Part shown: piece after piece, positions 42,560 to 53,100 of the stretch
Numbering within the stretch: the stretch's first letter is position 1
Layout: each line of letters opens with the position of its first letter
Source: Rubrivivax sp.
GTDB lineage: Bacteria > Pseudomonadota > Gammaproteobacteria > Burkholderiales > Burkholderiaceae_C
DNA: 64,000 nucleotides
Direction: 5' to 3'
Assembly (NCBI GenBank): GCA_027490215.1
Contig: JAIXYO010000029.1
Span: 242,466 to 306,465, forward strand
Notes under the pieces: model-generated
Seen by the model: the letters and a program-made list of their open reading frames with translations, nothing else
Told to the model about the DNA's origin: nothing
Database searches by the model: none
Position numbers and translations under genes: made by a program

Positions 42560-45403
42560 CTACTTGGTCGAGAGTGGTGGCTCGTGGCGACCCGAGAAAA
42601 AGGCGCGCAGGTGCTTGAGGATCAGGTTCAGATCAAGCGGCTTGGTCCAGTAACCATCGACGCCACTCTGCTTGGCCAACTCCTGTTGCTGCGGCAAGGC
42701 GTCCGCGGTGACGGCAATCACGTGCATCAGTCGCGTGGCAGGGTGTTGACGGATTTGCCGCACGATGTCCAGCCCTGACATGTCGGGCAGGTTCATGTCG
42801 GTCAGCAGCAGTTCAGGCTGTTCGGCGCGCGCGAGCTTCAGCCCCTCGGCCCCGGTCGACGCTTCCAGCAATCGCCAGTTGCCCAAGCGCGCGAACACTT
42901 CGCGCATCAGCATCGCATTGACCGGATCGTCCTCGATGTAGAGCGCGGTGCCCCCGACCACCTCGATCCAGTCGGTTTGAGCCGGCATGGTGTCCGTCGA
43001 GTCCAGCCCCCGCCGCGATCCTTTGGCTTGCGGCAACGTGACGGTGAAGCACGAGCCGGTGTTCGGCGTCGAGGTGACATCGATCGTGCCGGACATGCCC
43101 TGCGTCAGTTCGCGCGCAATGACCAGACCGAGACCGGTTCCTTCGATCTGCGTCTTCTCGGCGCCAACGCGGTTGAACGGCTGGAACAGCTGATCGAGTT
43201 GTGACGGCGTCATGCCGACGCCCGAGTCTTCGATGCGAAGCTGAACCTTGGTGCTGCCCAACGGCTCCACGACGATGCTCACATGGCCACCGGTGAGGTT
43301 GTACTTGATGGCGTTGGACAGCAGGTTGATGAACAACTGCTCCATGCCTCGGCGATCGGCCTTGGCATACAGGCCGAGCTCGTGGCCGATGAACTCGACA
43401 CGTACCGAACGCTCCATCGCCAGCGGCTGGAGCAGCGTGATGCCGTTGGACACCACCTGATTGACCGACACCGCCTCGCGCTGCAACGAGAACATGTGCT
43501 GCTCGATGCGCGAGAGTTCCAGAACATCGTTCACGAGACTGAGCAGCCGGGTGCCCGATGTGCGTATGGTTTGCACCCGTTGCTTCTGAACGCCTGTCAG
43601 TGGCTCCTTGCGGTCGCCTTCCAGCAACTGGGCAAAACCGAGAATGCCGTTGAGCGGCGTGCGCAACTCATGGCTGATGCGCGACAGCAGCTCGCTCTTG
43701 CCGCGATTGGATTCACGGGTTTCGGCCATCTCCTGGCGCAGCCGTTCCAGCGCCCGTTCTTCGGTGATGTCGCGGCAAACGCCGACCAGCAATGGTGTCC
43801 GGGTGCGCTCGCGCGTGGCCTGCGCGCGGGCGACGAATTCGATCTGCCGTGAATCTCCTGCAGCCGTGACGACGCTCAGCACATCGCGCTGGATGCCGCC
43901 CGAGACCGCCGCGAGGCTGATGAAGGCCTGCGCTCGCTCCCGCTCCGCGGGCACCAGCATGTCCAGCCACTGCCCGAGCACGAAAGAGGTCGGGGAATCC
44001 TCAGCCAGTCGATGCACCGAGCAGGCATTGCGGTCGAGCGTGATGGTGGCCGTCGACAGGTTCAGCTCGAAGATGCCGATGCCTGCGGCCTGAGAAGCCA
44101 GCTCCCACTGCTGGCCAGCGCGGGCGATTTCGGCTGCGGCGCGTTCAGACTCCGTCACGTCGGCGGCAAAGCCGTGCCAGAGCACACTGCCGTCGGGCAT
44201 GCGACGCGGACTCGCAAAACCGCTCAATACGCGCAGCCCTGCTTGCGGAAGCACGACACGGTAGGTTTGTGACCAGGGTTGCCCGCTGGCGGCTGCGGCC
44301 TCGATCTGCGTCGCCACGCCCTTGCGATCGTCGGGATGAATGCGGTCGAACAGGGGAGTGCTGTCTTGCGCCAACTGCTCAGGCGTCAGCTCGAAAATCT
44401 GGCGCACGCTTTCGCTGACATACGGAAAGTTGCCTGTGCCATCTGGGCGAACGAGTCGCTGATACAGCAAACCTGGCACATGCTGCGCCAGCAATCGAAG
44501 GGTGTCGGAGACTTCACGTTCCTGACGCTCGACGCCAATGCGGTGCGTCACGTCTTGCGCCGAACCACGGTAGCCCTTGAACAGCCCATCGCTGCGAAAC
44601 TTGGCGATCGCGCTGTAGGAGATCAACCTGTCACCCTGCGGCGTCGACTTCAACACGACGACCCGCGCGAACGATTGCATGCGGTCGAGCACCTGCAAGA
44701 AACTCAACTGCGGCTCAACCATGCGACCGGCGCCGTCGCGAATTGGCACGTCGGGCGGTTGGCGATTGAGCTGGTCATCCACCGGCAATCCGGTCAGGGC
44801 TTCAAAGCGATCAGACAACCAGGTGTAGCGATGGTCGGAATCGGTCTCCCACAGCCAGTCGCTGGACGCCGAAGCGAAATCGAGCAAGCGACGTTCGCTG
44901 ATCTGCAGCTTGAAAACCCGCTCATGACTGGCCGCTGCCTCAGTGGCGCCCAAGGCCAGATCCTGCAGCCATTGCTGCTGCTCAGCCGTCATCGCGCGCG
45001 GCCGCTGGCTCATCACGAGCAGCATGCCCAGCGCTTCGCCCTCAAATTTGATCGGATGGCCTGCGTAGCTGCGCACGCCCGCCGAGCCGAGGACCAATGG
45101 GTGGTGCTGAAAGCGCGGATCTGCGAGCGTATCGGGCACTTCAAACGTCGAACCCAGCCGCAAACCGTGGGCGCAGAAAGACAGCTCCAACGGGATGTTC
45201 AGCGACTCGATGCCCAGTGGCGCCTTGAACCACTGCTGTTGCTCTCCGACCAGGCTGATGGCGGCGAATTCGCTGCTGGTGAGTTGCGCTGCGCTGCGCA
45301 CGAAGAGGCTGAAGACCGAATCTGGCTGCGCGGACAGCAGTTGCAGCTTGCGGCGCCGATCTGACGGCGGGGCCTCTGCGGCATCGAACGCCGCCTCAGG
45401 CAT
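42560..45403 (-). CDS. Hybrid sensor histidine kinase with GAF, PAS repeats and receiver domain
   Basis: A 947-residue soluble hybrid kinase without membrane helices. In order: GAF (about 25-155), three PAS/PAC units (about 165-290, 300-415, 425-560, each ending in DVT or DIT motifs), HisKA with His in RISHELRTPLNG, HATPase_c (NLLSNAIKYN; GTGLGLVIAREL), and a C-terminal receiver with Asp in LLTDMNLPDMSG. No Hpt domain is present, so output may go through a separate phosphotransfer protein or act by itself. It is transcribed alone, 140 bases from the Cpx-like operon. Confidence 0.92.
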   Translation of the reverse strand: MPEAAFDAAEAPPSDRRRKLQLLSAQPDSVFSLFVRSAAQLTSSEFAAISLVGEQQQWFKAPLGIESLNIPLELSFCAHGLRLGSTFEVPDTLADPRFQHHPLVLGSAGVRSYAGHPIKFEGEALGMLLVMSQRPRAMTAEQQQWLQDLALGATEAAASHERVFKLQISERRLLDFASASSDWLWETDSDHRYTWLSDRFEALTGLPVDDQLNRQPPDVPIRDGAGRMVEPQLSFLQVLDRMQSFARVVVLKSTPQGDRLISYSAIAKFRSDGLFKGYRGSAQDVTHRIGVERQEREVSDTLRLLAQHVPGLLYQRLVRPDGTGNFPYVSESVRQIFELTPEQLAQDSTPLFDRIHPDDRKGVATQIEAAAASGQPWSQTYRVVLPQAGLRVLSGFASPRRMPDGSVLWHGFAADVTESERAAAEIARAGQQWELASQAAGIGIFELNLSTATITLDRNACSVHRLAEDSPTSFVLGQWLDMLVPAERERAQAFISLAAVSGGIQRDVLSVVTAAGDSRQIEFVARAQATRERTRTPLLVGVCRDITEERALERLRQEMAETRESNRGKSELLSRISHELRTPLNGILGFAQLLEGDRKEPLTGVQKQRVQTIRTSGTRLLSLVNDVLELSRIEQHMFSLQREAVSVNQVVSNGITLLQPLAMERSVRVEFIGHELGLYAKADRRGMEQLFINLLSNAIKYNLTGGHVSIVVEPLGSTKVQLRIEDSGVGMTPSQLDQLFQPFNRVGAEKTQIEGTGLGLVIARELTQGMSGTIDVTSTPNTGSCFTVTLPQAKGSRRGLDSTDTMPAQTDWIEVVGGTALYIEDDPVNAMLMREVFARLGNWRLLEASTGAEGLKLARAEQPELLLTDMNLPDMSGLDIVRQIRQHPATRLMHVIAVTADALPQQQELAKQSGVDGYWTKPLDLNLILKHLRAFFSGRHEPPLSTK

Positions 45404-45613
45404 GACGCCTTGTCGCCTTGAAATCGCCCCTGAGATGGTTGTATCGCGCCGCCAACCGCACCATGCCTGATCGCCTTGCGCCGACTACCGTGGATCGGCC
45501 CCCGTGGCAGTGTAGTGGCAGCGATGCACAGTCTCCTTGCAGGATGCGCGGCGCAGCGGCATTGACGCAACAACGGCGCAGCGACGGCCCCGAGTTCTCT
45601 GGGCGGCGGGACG

Positions 45614-46003
45614 TCAACCTCGCCTGGGCGCCCGGTGCAGCCGGGCTGCGAGCGCCTGCACCTCTGCGTTGGGGTCGTCGCCGCCGACGTGCACGCCGCC
45701 TGCTGCGGCCGCCAGCACCAGCCTCGTGAGCGTCGACAGGTGAGGCGTCACGGTGCCGAAGAACAGCACTTCATCCCCGCGGGCGATCAGCAATGTCGGG
45801 AAGTTCTCCACCTCAATCGCACCGACCAGTTCGGCCTCGTCCTCGATGTCGATCCAGACCGCATCGATGTCAATCCCGGGGTGCGCCTGCGCTGCGAGCG
45901 CGAGCGCGAAGTCGGCACGGTAGTCGCGGCAGGTGCCACACCAGTCGGCGCACAGGCACGCCACGGTGAGGCGTGATGGGTTCAGGGAACTGCTCGGGGT
46001 CAT
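45614..46003 (-). CDS. Thioredoxin-like protein
   Basis: A 129-residue thioredoxin-fold protein with the active site ADWCGTCRDY near residue 22 and the cis-Pro in ENFPTLLIA. The start at 46003 is the ATG closest to the domain. No signal peptide is evident, so it is cytoplasmic. The WCGTC dipeptide (GT) differs from the WCGPC of thioredoxin. Redox partner unknown. Confidence 0.85.
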   Translation of the reverse strand: MTPSSSLNPSRLTVACLCADWCGTCRDYRADFALALAAQAHPGIDIDAVWIDIEDEAELVGAIEVENFPTLLIARGDEVLFFGTVTPHLSTLTRLVLAAAAGGVHVGGDDPNAEVQALAARLHRAPRRG

Positions 46004-46063
46004 CGATTGCGTACGGAATTGACGGCTGGGCGTGGGCAGCATCGGCCAGGGAAGGTCATGCCT

Positions 46064-46426
46064 TCAGCCGCCGACTCGCTTGACCGTCATGCCAGCGGCC
46101 TGCAGGCGCAGCACGATCCGATCGCGGTGCTCGCCCTGGATCTCGATGACGCCGTCCTTCACCGTGCCGCCCGAGCCGCAGGCGGCCTTCAACTCACGCC
46201 CCAGTTCTGCCAGAGCCTCCGCATCGAGCCCGAGCCCACGCACCACTGTCACGCCCTTGCCCTTGCGGCCCTGGGTCTCACGCGACACCCGCACGATGCC
46301 GTCGCCGGCCGAAATCGGTGCCTGCTTCGCGCAGGCGCATTGGTCGATTGGTCGCCGGCAAGAGGGACACATGCGCCCGCTGTCGGTCGAGTAGACCAAC
46401 CCGCCGGTGAGATTGCGGCCTTTCAT
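46064..46426 (-). CDS. yciH: YciH-type SUI1/eIF1-like protein
   Basis: A 120-residue protein with an N-terminal zinc-like motif (MCPSCRRPIDQCACA) and a SUI1 domain (RKGKGVTVVRGLG and LKAACGSGGTVKDGVIEIQGEHRD blocks). YciH-type proteins are bacterial relatives of eIF1 thought to influence start-codon fidelity. It precedes the thioredoxin-like gene on the same strand with a 60-base gap. The ATG 46426 begins the conserved part. Confidence 0.9.
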   Translation of the reverse strand: MKGRNLTGGLVYSTDSGRMCPSCRRPIDQCACAKQAPISAGDGIVRVSRETQGRKGKGVTVVRGLGLDAEALAELGRELKAACGSGGTVKDGVIEIQGEHRDRIVLRLQAAGMTVKRVGG

Positions 46427-46663
46427 CGTGTCCTGTGCGTCGAAGTTCGAATGTTCTGCCGAATGCGGCGCGCGAAGCGTACAGCACCGGCCCACTGTGA
46501 CTTGTCTCCGTGGGTGGCAGCGAAACAGAGAACGATCCGCAAAACTGAACACGCATCATCGACGCACCATAATCATTCATTGATGCACCGTTTTGGGGCT
46601 CATATGAGCGACCACGGCAGTCTGGTGATCGTGCTTCAAGAACGACAACAACGAGAGACAAGC

Positions 46664-47797
46664 ATGCACTTCAATGAGCGAATCCGTTCCGTACTGCTCG
46701 TGGCGGCCTTGGCTGCCATGTCGGCACATGCCACTGCCGGAGCCCGGTACGACTTCGGCGACGACCAGTACGTCACCTTCGGTTTCAGCACACGCTACAC
46801 CTACACCCATGCCGAACGCCCGTCAGCCGAGGGTGGAGGTCACGTCAACAACCCGAATCTGGACAGTGCGCGGCTGTATTTCGGCGCCTCGCTCAACAAG
46901 TACGTCAAGGCCACCTTCAGCACCGAATGGGACGGCGCGAAGGAACGCATCCGAAAGCTGGACATGTACGCCCAGTTCGAACTCGCGCCCGAATTCAACG
47001 TCTGGGCAGGCCGGTTCGTGGGGCCCAGCGAGCGCGCCAACATGGCCGGGCCGTACTACTCGGTCGGCGGCGGTTACTGGCCCTGCGTGTCGTCGCGCTA
47101 CGGCTGCAACGGTGGCACCTATGTCGCACGCGACGACGGTGTGGCGGTCTGGGGCAACGTGGCCGAGAGCCGTCTGGGCTACTCTTTCGGCGTGTTCGAG
47201 GGCCGCAACTATGGCATCGGCGCTCTCAACCGGTATGAGGCCCATCAAGCCGGGTTGAAGACATCCAACGACCTGATGTATTCAGGCCGGCTTCAGTACG
47301 ATTTCTGGGACCTGGAGACCGGCTACTTCAGTACGGCCGATCACCTGGGCAAGGCGGACATCCTGGCCATCGGCGTGGCTTTCAGGCACCAGAAGAACGG
47401 CGTGATCACGCTGCTCGGCAAGGGCGACTACGACAGCTACAGCCTCGACTTCCAGCTGGAGAAGAACTTCAAGGGCTCTGGTGCCTTCGGGCTCGAAGCG
47501 GCCTACTACGACTACGACACCGACGGCCTGGTGCGCAGCGAGCAGGGCAAGGCCTATTCGGCAGGCGTGTCCTATGTGTTCGAGCGGGAGGTGGGTTGGG
47601 GCCGCTTCCAGCCCTTCGTGCACTGGCAGCGCTTCAATGCCGACACCCACGTCACGACCAAGCAGATCGACTTTGGTCTCAACTACGTGATCGCCAAGCA
47701 AAACGCCATGGTCAGCGCCACCTACTCACGCAACAAGGTGAATCAGGGCGGCGAAGACCTGAACCGCTTCGTCGTTGCGCTGCAGCTTCAGTACTGA
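46664..47797 (+). CDS. Outer-membrane porin-like protein
   Basis: A 377-residue protein with a signal peptide (about residues 1-25, ending AHATAGA) and regular amphipathic beta-strands to a C-terminal aromatic end (FVVALQLQY). The YVTFGFSTRYTYTHAE opening and the ARLYFGASLNKYVKATFSTEW strand recall OprO/OprP-type or related general porins. A loop holds two cysteines 8 residues apart (PCVSSRYGCNG), probably a disulfide constricting the pore. It stands alone. Substrate is unknown. Confidence 0.8.
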   Translation: MHFNERIRSVLLVAALAAMSAHATAGARYDFGDDQYVTFGFSTRYTYTHAERPSAEGGGHVNNPNLDSARLYFGASLNKYVKATFSTEWDGAKERIRKLDMYAQFELAPEFNVWAGRFVGPSERANMAGPYYSVGGGYWPCVSSRYGCNGGTYVARDDGVAVWGNVAESRLGYSFGVFEGRNYGIGALNRYEAHQAGLKTSNDLMYSGRLQYDFWDLETGYFSTADHLGKADILAIGVAFRHQKNGVITLLGKGDYDSYSLDFQLEKNFKGSGAFGLEAAYYDYDTDGLVRSEQGKAYSAGVSYVFEREVGWGRFQPFVHWQRFNADTHVTTKQIDFGLNYVIAKQNAMVSATYSRNKVNQGGEDLNRFVVALQLQY

Positions 47798-47826
47798 GGC
47801 CGCAGCGCAAGCATCCGTTGGCGGCC
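47798..47826. terminator. Hairpin between convergent genes
   Basis: GGCCGC and GCGGCC form a perfect inverted repeat with a 17-base loop directly after the porin stop and touching the stop of the converging gene. There is no T-tract. It may serve as a shared bidirectional terminator. Confidence 0.35.
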
Positions 47827-48209
47827 TAGGCCGTCAGCGCATTCGCCAGCGCCAGGGCCGTGGTTCGCGAGTCGATCATCAGGCTCAGGTCAATCGCGCC
47901 AACGCGCATCACCAACCGGCGGGCTTCACCGTCGTCGAGTGGCAGCACGTCGAGGCTGCTGGCCGGCAACTGAACGCCGTCGGCCAGATCCACTTCGGCA
48001 ATGGGACGCAGGTCGGTGCGTTTCGAAACGCAGGCCTCTGACGATTCCATCAATGCCTGCAGCAACTGCCTGAGCATCAGGTCATCCAATTCGAGGTCGA
48101 GGTCGCCATCCGGCAATTGCAGCCGAATCGCGAAGGCCTTGCCATCGTTCGCGGGCCATGCCATCACGATGCCCTGGAGCGGCTTGGGATTGGGTACGGG
48201 GTTATCCAT
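47826..48209 (-). CDS. Conserved hypothetical protein
   Basis: A 127-residue soluble protein of unknown function. It begins MDNPVPNPKPLQGIVMAWP, followed by a mixed alpha/beta domain with several acidic stretches (DGDLDLELDD) and paired hydrophobic strands near the C-terminus. ATG 48209 starts the compact domain; an upstream in-frame extension to 48263 is less likely. Its neighbours, a porin and a GST, give no hint. I recognise no family. Confidence 0.6.
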   Translation of the reverse strand: MDNPVPNPKPLQGIVMAWPANDGKAFAIRLQLPDGDLDLELDDLMLRQLLQALMESSEACVSKRTDLRPIAEVDLADGVQLPASSLDVLPLDDGEARRLVMRVGAIDLSLMIDSRTTALALANALTA

Positions 48210-48324
48210 GGGCGAGCCTGCCGCGTGTTGGGGGACAGGTGGTAGTGGTTGACGACACGACATCCTGCCACGATATGCACCGATCAGTGTTCACCGTTAA
48301 CCCGCGAACGGGGGCGGGCATTCG

Positions 48325-48984
48325 TCACTGGGTGATGATCTTTTTTGCGTACTCGGTGACCTCCTTCGGCACGAAAGGCTCTGGGATTTCGATGCCGCGC
48401 TGGCAAGCCGGCCGCGCGGCCATCAGGTCGAGCCAACGCCGCAGGTGCGGCAGGTCGTCGATGGCGACGCCAGCCCAATCGTGCAGGCGCACCCACGACC
48501 AATGGGCGATATCGGCGATGCTGAAGTCGTCGACCAGGTATTCATGGTCCTTCAGCCGGGTGTCGAGCACGGTGTACAGCCGTTTGGTTTCCTTCTGATA
48601 ACGCTCGATCACCGACGGGATCTTCTCCGGGAAGTAGCGGAAGAACACATTCGCCTGACCCTGCATCGGCCCGACACCGCCCATCTGGAACATCAGCCAC
48701 TGGATCACCTGCGAGCGTGGCCTCATGGCCTTGGGCATCAGTTGGCCTGTCTTCTCGGCCAGATAGATCAGGATCGCGCCTGACTCGAACACCGCGAAGT
48801 CGCCCTCGTCGCGATCGACGATGGTCGGGATGCGGCCATTGGGGTTGAGCTTCAGGTACTCGGGCTGCTTCTGCTCCTGCAGACCGAGCTTGATCGGGTG
48901 CAGCGTGTACGGCAGGCCAAGCTCCTCCAGGGCGATGGAGGCTTTCCAGCCGTTCGGGGTAGCGGAGGTATAGAGGTCAATCAT
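48325..48984 (-). CDS. Glutathione S-transferase family protein (YghU/Ure2p-like)
   Basis: A 219-residue GST. The N-terminal thioredoxin-like domain has [17 protein letters not shown] and the glutathione-contact [12 protein letters not shown], and the C-terminal helical domain contains [11 protein letters not shown] with the conserved N-cap Asp. The TPNGWK opening is typical of the nu-class/Ure2p-like members that bind two glutathiones. Probable peroxide or disulfide-bond reductase. It starts 71 bases after purU. Confidence 0.9.
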   Translation of the reverse strand: MIDLYTSATPNGWKASIALEELGLPYTLHPIKLGLQEQKQPEYLKLNPNGRIPTIVDRDEGDFAVFESGAILIYLAEKTGQLMPKAMRPRSQVIQWLMFQMGGVGPMQGQANVFFRYFPEKIPSVIERYQKETKRLYTVLDTRLKDHEYLVDDFSIADIAHWSWVRLHDWAGVAIDDLPHLRRWLDLMAARPACQRGIEIPEPFVPKEVTEYAKKIITQ

Positions 48985-49055
48985 GGGCGGAGCCTGTGGG
49001 TGGAGATGTGGAGCCGGTGCCTGCGGATGAAGGCAGTGCCACGCGGTAAAGCGGC

Positions 49056-49916
49056 TCAGCCGAACACGATCGTGCGGTGGCCATTGACAAGGATTCGGTC
49101 TTCCAGGTGGTTGCGCAGGCCACGCGCCAGTACAGCCTTTTCGACGTCCTTGCCGCACCGCACCAGATCTTCGATCGAATCGCTGTGGTCGATGCGCATC
49201 ACATCCTGTTCGATGATCGGGCCCTCGTCCAGGTCTTCGGTCACGTAGTGGCAGGTCGCGCCGATGAGCTTGACGCCGCGGTCCCAGGCCTGGTGATAGG
49301 GCTTGGCACCGGCGAAGCTGGGCAGGAAGCTGTGGTGAATGTTGATGATCTGCCCCGGGTACTTGCGGCACAGCGACGGCGGCAGGATCTGCATGTAGCG
49401 CGCGAGCACCATCGTGTCGGCGCCGCTGGACTCGAACAGCGCCTCCAGCTGCGCGAAGGCTTCGGGCTTGTTCTCCTTCGTCACCGGGATGTGGTGGAAG
49501 GGGATGCCGTGCCATTCGACCAGGCCGCGAAACACCTCGTGGTTCGACGCGACGCCGGCGATCTCCATATCGAGTTCCTTGCTCTGCCAGCGCGCCAGCA
49601 GGTCGTACAGGCAATGCTCCTGCGTCGACACCATCAGCAGCACGCGCCGCCGCACCGCGCTGTCGCTGGTGCGCCAGTCCATGTCGAATTCGGTCGCCAG
49701 CGGGGCAAAGCGGCGCCGCAGTTCGGCGTGGTCGAAGGGCAGCGAGTCGGCCTTGACCTCCAGTCGCATGAAGTAGCGCGCCGAATCCGCGTCGGCGTGT
49801 TGGCTGGAGCTGAGGATCCAGCCGCCCAGCCCGGCGAAGAAGCCCGTGACGCGGGCAACGATGCCGACGCGGTCGGGGCACGAGAAAGTCAGCGTGTAGT
49901 GGTGGGGGCGGCTCAT
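49056..49916 (-). CDS. purU: Formyltetrahydrofolate deformylase
   Basis: A 286-residue protein with an N-terminal ACT domain ([19 protein letters not shown]) and a C-terminal formyltransferase-like domain carrying catalytic Asn/His/Asp in [10 protein letters not shown] and [10 protein letters not shown]. PurU hydrolyses 10-formyl-THF to THF and formate, balancing the one-carbon pool. It is divergent from the pyruvate carboxylase gene with 189 bases between starts. Confidence 0.95.
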   Translation of the reverse strand: MSRPHHYTLTFSCPDRVGIVARVTGFFAGLGGWILSSSQHADADSARYFMRLEVKADSLPFDHAELRRRFAPLATEFDMDWRTSDSAVRRRVLLMVSTQEHCLYDLLARWQSKELDMEIAGVASNHEVFRGLVEWHGIPFHHIPVTKENKPEAFAQLEALFESSGADTMVLARYMQILPPSLCRKYPGQIINIHHSFLPSFAGAKPYHQAWDRGVKLIGATCHYVTEDLDEGPIIEQDVMRIDHSDSIEDLVRCGKDVEKAVLARGLRNHLEDRILVNGHRTIVFG

Positions 49917-50105
49917 GGTGTCGGGGTGAATTGATTGAGTATCCTTACATGTTTTGCGCCAGCGTCAACTTGCCACGGACGGCTTGAAGTCGTCGAATTT
50001 GGCGACTTGCCGGCATTCCGCTTGCATACAGGGTCATTCGGCGAATGATTGACCGCTGTCGCGAGATCCACCCCTGTCCATGCCCATTGCAGCCAAGGCC
50101 GCCCG

Positions 50106-53100
50106 ATGACTCACAGCCCGATCCGCTCGATCCTGATCGCCAACCGCTCGGAGATCGCGATACGCGTGATGCGCGCCGCCTCCGAGATGCGCATCCGCAC
50201 GGTGGCGATCTACTCGCAGCAGGATCGCCAGGCGCTGCATCGTTTCAAGGCCGACGAAAGCTACATGGTCGGCGAAGGCCAGAAGCCGCTGGCAGCCTAC
50301 CTCGACGGCGCGGACATCCTGCGCATCGCCAAGCACGCGGGCGCTGACGCGATCCACCCCGGCTACGGTTTCCTGTCCGAGAACCCCGATTTCGCCGATG
50401 CGGTGATCGCTTCTGGCATCCGCTGGATCGGCCCGTCACCGGATGTGATGCGCACACTGGGCAACAAGGTCGCAGCGCGCCACGCGGCGGTGGCCGCGGG
50501 CGTGCAGGTGATGCCTGCGACGCCTCCACTGCCACTCGATGTGGCCGAATGCGCCAAGTTGGCCGCCGGCATCGGCTACCCGGTGATGCTGAAGGCGAGC
50601 TGGGGCGGTGGCGGTCGCGGCATGCGGGTCATCGAGCACGAGGGCGAGCTGGCTGCATCGCTGCAGGCGTCGCGCCGCGAAGCGCTGGCCGCCTTCGGCA
50701 ACGACGAGGTTTATTTCGAGAAGCTGATCCGCCGAGCGCGCCACGTCGAGGTGCAGATCCTCGGCGACACGCACGGCAATCTGGTGCATCTGCACGAGCG
50801 CGACTGCACCGTCCAGCGGCGCAACCAGAAGGTGGTCGAGCGCGCACCCGCGCCATACCTCGACGCGGCAGGGCGCGCAGCCCTGTGCGCAAGCGCGCTG
50901 CGGCTGATGCGCTCGGTCGGCTACACCCACGCCGGCACGGTCGAGTTCCTGATGGATGCCGATGACGGCAAGTGCTACTTCATCGAGGTCAACCCGCGCA
51001 TCCAGGTCGAGCACACGGTGACCGAGATGATCACCGGCGTCGACATCGTCAAGGCGCAGATCCGCATCACCGAAGGTGTCCACATCGGGGTCACCGAGGG
51101 CTCTCCCGAGGCGGCGACCGGCCTGCACCCGACCGGCGTGCCGCCGCAGGAAAAGATCCCGCTGAACGGCCACGCGCTGCAATGCCGTGTCACCACCGAA
51201 GACCCGGAAAACGGCTTCCTGCCCGACTACGGTCGGCTCGCCGCCTACCGCAGCGCTGCCGGCTTCGGCATCCGACTGGACGCCGGAACGGCCTACGGCG
51301 GTGCGGTCATCACGCCCTACTACGACTCACTGCTGGTCAAGGTGACGGCCTGGGCGCCCACGCCGAGAGAAACGATCCAGCGCATGGACCGCGCGTTGCG
51401 CGAGTTCCGCATTCGCGGCGTGTCGACCAACCTGCAGTTTCTCGAGAACCTGATCAACCACCCGACCTTCGGCAACGACGTGAAGGGCGAGCTGACGACC
51501 CGCTTCATCGAGAACACGCCTGAGCTGCTGGCCTTCGCCGCGCGGCGTGACCGCGCCACCAAGCTGCTGCGATTCCTCGGCGAGGTCGCGGTCAACGGCA
51601 ACCCGGAGGTCAAGGGACGCACGCTGCCGGCACTGCCGCTGCCCAAGCCGGTGCTGCCGAAGATCGATGCGGCATCGCCGATTCCCGACGGCACCCGGCA
51701 GCGTCTGCAAGCCCTTGGCGCTGCCGGATTCGCGCAGTGGATGCTTGCGCAGAAGCAGGTGCTGATCACCGACACCACGATGCGCGACGCGCACCAGTCG
51801 CTGCTCGCGACCCGGATGCGCACTGCCGACATGCTCCCTATTGCGCCGTACTACGCGCGCGAGCTGTCCGGCCTGTTCTCGCTCGAGTGCTGGGGTGGCG
51901 CGACCTTCGACGTGGCCTTGCGCTTCCTGAAGGAAGACCCGTGGCAGCGCCTGGCGCAGCTGCGCGCGCAGGTGCCGAACGTGCTGTTCCAGATGCTGCT
52001 GCGCGGCTCCAACGCAGTGGGCTACACCAACTACGCCGACAACGTGGTGCGCCATTTCGTCAAGCAGGCGGCGGTGAATGGCGTCGACCTGTTCCGGGTG
52101 TTCGACTCGCTCAACTGGGTCGAGAACATGCGAGTGGCGATCGATGCGGTCGTCGAGAACGGGGGACTGTGCGAGGGAGCCATCTGCTACACCGGCGACC
52201 TGTTCGATGGCGCGCGTCCCAAGTACGACCTGAAGTACTACCTCGGCATCGCCCGCGAGCTGCAGAAAGCCGGCGTGCATCTGCTGGCGATCAAGGACAT
52301 GGCGGGTATCTGCCGCCCCCGCGCGGCGTCGGCGCTGGTGAAGGCGCTGAAGGAAGAAACCGGCCTGCCGGTGCACTTCCACACCCACGACACCAGCGGT
52401 GCCGCGGCGGCGTCGGTGCTGGCTGCGATCGAGGCGGGCTGTGATGCGGTCGATGGTGCGCTCGATGCGATGAGTGGCCTGACCTCGCAGCCCAATCTGT
52501 CGTCCATCGCTGCCGCGCTGGCCGGCACCGAACGCGACCCCGGCCTGTCACAGGACGCACTGCACGCGGCATCGATGTACTGGGAAGGCGTGCGGCGCTT
52601 CTATTCGCCGTTCGAGTCGGAGATCCGCTCCGGCACCGCTGACGTCTACCGCCACGAGATGCCCGGTGGCCAGTACACCAACCTGCGCGAGCAGGCACGC
52701 TCGCTCGGCATCGCGCACCGCTGGACCGAGGTGTCGCAGACCTATGCCGACGTGAACCGGCTGTTCGGCGACATCGTGAAGGTCACGCCGACCTCCAAGG
52801 TCGTCGGCGACATGGCGCTGATGATGGTCGCGAGCGACCTGACCCCTGCCGAAGTGAAGGACCCGGCACGCGAAGTGGCTTTCCCCGAATCGGTGGTGTC
52901 GCTGTTCAAGGGCGAGCTCGGTTTCCCGCCCGATGGCTTCCCGTCCGCACTCAGCCGCAAGGTTCTGAAGCTGGCCGATGTCGAGGAGCCTCCTGCGCCG
53001 TACCGGCCGGGCGACCGCCTGCCGCCAGTCGATCTCGAAGCGGAGCGCGCGAAGGCTGCCGCCGAGTGCGAGCAACCAATCGACGACCGCCAGCTGGCCT

